Positions 54,104-55,998 of a stretch of 55,998 nt of DNA are shown here, one piece after another. A model generated the notes under the pieces. The model was not told where the DNA came from, ran no database searches, and was given only the letters and a program-made list of their open reading frames with translations. How positions within the stretch are numbered: position 1 is the stretch's first letter; each line of letters begins with the position of its first letter. The position numbers were made by a program, and so were the translations under genes. The stretch comes from Prochlorococcus sp. scB243_495L20 (GTDB lineage Bacteria > Cyanobacteriota > Cyanobacteriia > PCC-6307 > Cyanobiaceae), in assembly GCA_000634215.1 (NCBI GenBank), contig JFLX01000075.1, forward strand, positions 1 to 55,998, in the 5' to 3' direction.

Positions 54104-55426
54104 TTATATTATTAACATAAAAAATATAAGCGGAGCAGCAAATCTTACTAATGTTTTTCTAATAATATCTATATTATTTACAATTTCTAACTTCTTTATC
54201 TCAGGAGGATATTTCAATATAACTTTGTCATATACATCAAGATTTTGGGTGTTGTTAATATTTTTCCATAGTTCATCTTTATCTTCAGACTTCTTGTACC
54301 ACTTCCAAAAATAATTTATTATCCTGTCTTCTCCCAATAATTTTATTTCATCCTTACTTATAAATCCCATATCGTGATTATATGTTTGTGTTTTTAAAAT
54401 CATATAATCCTCATCGAATATCTTATAAAAAATCTTTCTTTGAGTCTCTTTAAATAATAAGAGATTATTTAGCAGTTTATTTTGTAGAAATTTCCTGTAG
54501 TGTCTTACTATCACTCTTGCTTTGTTGTTTCCTAGAGGGATATGATCTAAAACTTGTAAATATCTTGATGAGCAAGGATCGCCTTTGTAAATTAATATCC
54601 TTCCTGGAGGAATGTACTTTATCCGAATAAATTCTTTTTTAGGATTATTCTTGTAATAATAAATACTTTCAATGTATGAGGGATTAATATTAATTTTCTG
54701 GTTGAAACTAACTAATACGTTTTTATTTACATCTTTATCTGGGATTGTATCGCCATGAACCCAAAAGATATGAAGGATATCTAGGTGATTTTCAATAATC
54801 CTTGACCAATCACATTTGAAGTCGACTAATACCTCCTCAAAGACATAATCCTTATGTGAAAAACCATTTTCATATAATTCGTAGTTACTTATAGGTGTAT
54901 CTTCACTTATATTATTTAAATCAGTCTCAGATTTTTTAGAAAAATGTACAAAAATATATCCATTTTTTTCTGAAGTTTTGTATTGAGATAAATGAATCCT
55001 TTTGGCGTAGTTATCGTAGTTATTATCAACTATATGGCGACATGTTATTCTGTCGAGATTTTGGCAACTTCCTCCAGATGAAAACTTAGCTCCATGATAT
55101 GGGCAGGTTATTACTCCATCTGATAATGTACCTCCAAAAAAGGAGGCCCCTCTATGTGGACAAATATTTTTAATGCACCTAACGTTTTTATTTTCATCTC
55201 TATAAAGAACAAGAGGCTCATCATAGAGTGAAAAATAATATAGCTTATTTTTTTTTAATTCTTTAGAGGGACAAATTGCATACCAACCAAATAGACCTAT
55301 ATTTAAATCTTTTTGAGTTTCTCTAATATCAAACGAGTCAATTTTTACTACCGTTCCTTTTTTAAATGGCTTAAGAACGGTATTAAAGTCTTTTGATTTA
55401 AAAAAATTAATTTGTCTGTTTTCCAT
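54104..55426 (-). CDS. Rieske non-haem iron oxygenase (PaO/Tic55-like) with C-terminal membrane helix
   Basis: The 440-residue protein has a Rieske [2Fe-2S] site (C89-x-H91 in CPHRGASFF; C108-x2-H111 in CPYHGAKFSSGG) and a mononuclear iron site in ENHLDILHIFWVH (N213, D216, H219, H224). A hydrophobic C-terminal segment from about 424 (TLVRFAAPLIFFMLII) anchors it. This layout fits PaO, chlorophyllide a oxygenase-like and Tic55 enzymes of plastids and cyanobacteria. Substrate is unknown. It heads an apparent operon with a 33-residue peptide and an ABC ATPase. Confidence 0.9.
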   Translation of the reverse strand: MENRQINFFKSKDFNTVLKPFKKGTVVKIDSFDIRETQKDLNIGLFGWYAICPSKELKKNKLYYFSLYDEPLVLYRDENKNVRCIKNICPHRGASFFGGTLSDGVITCPYHGAKFSSGGSCQNLDRITCRHIVDNNYDNYAKRIHLSQYKTSEKNGYIFVHFSKKSETDLNNISEDTPISNYELYENGFSHKDYVFEEVLVDFKCDWSRIIENHLDILHIFWVHGDTIPDKDVNKNVLVSFNQKININPSYIESIYYYKNNPKKEFIRIKYIPPGRILIYKGDPCSSRYLQVLDHIPLGNNKARVIVRHYRKFLQNKLLNNLLLFKETQRKIFYKIFDEDYMILKTQTYNHDMGFISKDEIKLLGEDRIINYFWKWYKKSEDKDELWKNINNTQNLDVYDKVILKYPPEIKKLEIVNNIDIIRKTLVRFAAPLIFFMLII

Positions 55427-55591
55427 AAATTAATTTCTTTTTTTAAATGACTGTTTATCTTTCGGAACTATAACCCAAGTAAATAATCAATTTCTTATAA
55501 AAAGAAAATTCTCTATTATTTGTAGCAATAATTATGTATTTATCGAAAAATATTGAGTCTCTATCGTAACTATTAACTATGTATCTTTATT

Positions 55592-55786
55592 TCATGTTTT
55601 TTGTATCTTTTGTGATTCTTTCAAATTTTTTATGTAATCAATAGCATCATCAACATTTTTGTGGAAATTACATTGACCTAAGTAACAACCTATAAATCTT
55701 AAAAATTTTCTCTTGCCACCACTAATTTCATATCTATGTATTGTTCCCCCATCTATTGGAGCGTATATAAGTTCTGGTAGTGCCAT
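55592..55786 (-). CDS. 64-residue protein of unknown function
   Basis: I do not recognise this small protein. It begins MALPELIYAPIDGGTIHRYE and has a basic middle GGKRKFLRF, two cysteines (GCYLGQCNF) and a helical tail NVDDAIDYIKNLKESQK. There is no signal peptide or strong membrane helix. It stands alone, 165 bases upstream of the Rieske gene on the same strand, with AT-rich sequence on both sides. Confidence 0.6.
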   Translation of the reverse strand: MALPELIYAPIDGGTIHRYEISGGKRKFLRFIGCYLGQCNFHKNVDDAIDYIKNLKESQKIQKT

Positions 55787-55952
55787 ATTAATTTTGTATT
55801 TAATACTTAATTAAACAATAATTCATGTTTAAATACATTTCCATAGCTCAATCCATATATTTAATAATTAATTTACTTATTTTTATATAGTTATTTATTG
55901 ATTACTCATTTATTATTTGTTATCAATTAATTATTAATTTGGATTTTTTATT
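55787..55952. other. AT-rich spacer without recognisable gene
   Basis: About 166 bases that are almost entirely A and T. I see no open frame of useful length, no tRNA and no clear hairpin with a T-run. Confidence 0.6.
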
Positions 55953-55998
55953 ATGCCAAAAGCATTTAGGCGATTTTTAAAAAAATTACCAAAAAAAA
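55953..55998 (+). CDS. Start of a possible small basic protein (cut by window edge)
   Basis: An ATG at 55953 opens a frame MPKAFRRFLKKLPKK that runs off the window. The 15 visible residues are strongly basic. Whether it is a real gene cannot be judged from this piece. Confidence 0.35.
   Translation, partial: MPKAFRRFLKKLPKK

Overview
The window looks like a chromosomal segment of a high-light-adapted Prochlorococcus. The base composition is strongly AT-rich, gene packing is very tight, and TTG and GTG starts are common. The gene set is that of a streamlined oxygenic phototroph: chlP, ferredoxin-sulfite reductase, glpX-type FBP/SBPase, hemA, glgC, prk, ccsA, a Ycf55-like protein, DUF3727 and DUF309 proteins and a CIA30 protein. 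The assignment is by gene content and recognisable families; no search was run. I found no rRNA, tRNA, IS element, CRISPR array or phage module, and no gene-free stretch longer than about 250 bases.

Layout. 0-0.5 kb: the 3' end of a GT2-type glycosyltransferase. 0.6-5.6 kb (+): rpsB-tsf-unknown-recG, with a structured leader before rpsB. 5.7-12.6 kb: a VanX-like dipeptidase, sir (-), glyS (+), chlP (-) and a VanY-like carboxypeptidase. 12.7-24.7 kb (mostly +): typA, a DUF309 protein, lptB, ccsA, then a carbon and tetrapyrrole block (rpe on -, glpX, hemA, glgC, gnd, pgl), a CIA30 protein and a small unknown. 24.7-27.3 kb (-): ilvD, a small membrane protein and a degenerate UPRTase-like protein. 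27.4-30.2 kb (+): a lumenal pentapeptide protein, a CobW GTPase, an overlooked 54-residue DnaJ-type zinc finger protein, purS and purQ.

30.2-46.2 kb is an almost unbroken minus-strand run: class II and class I aldolases side by side, a Gfo/Idh oxidoreductase, a secreted unknown, accD, prk of the bacterial (Rhodobacter-like) type, leuB, lpxD, proB, a YqeG phosphatase, DUF3727, ruvX, a GNAT-like protein, a CofE-like ligase, a cysteine-free thioredoxin-fold protein, a Ycf55-like pseudo-receiver and hisA. 46.2-50.1 kb holds two SDR proteins, pgsA, a PPC-glutaredoxin fusion, a small unknown and nth.

50.1-56 kb is the least ordinary part. It carries an FbpC/FutC-like ferric-transport ATPase, a ferritin, a small helical protein, a cysteine-rich CRP-family regulator, a zinc-ribbon membrane microprotein, an orphan ABC ATPase, an overlooked 33-residue single-helix peptide and a Rieske oxygenase. 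Three Fur-box-like palindromes (16/19, 17/19 and 14/19 to the E. coli 19-mer) flank the ferritin, the CRP-like gene and the zinc-ribbon gene. I read this as an iron-responsive accessory cluster and the best place to look for undescribed biology.
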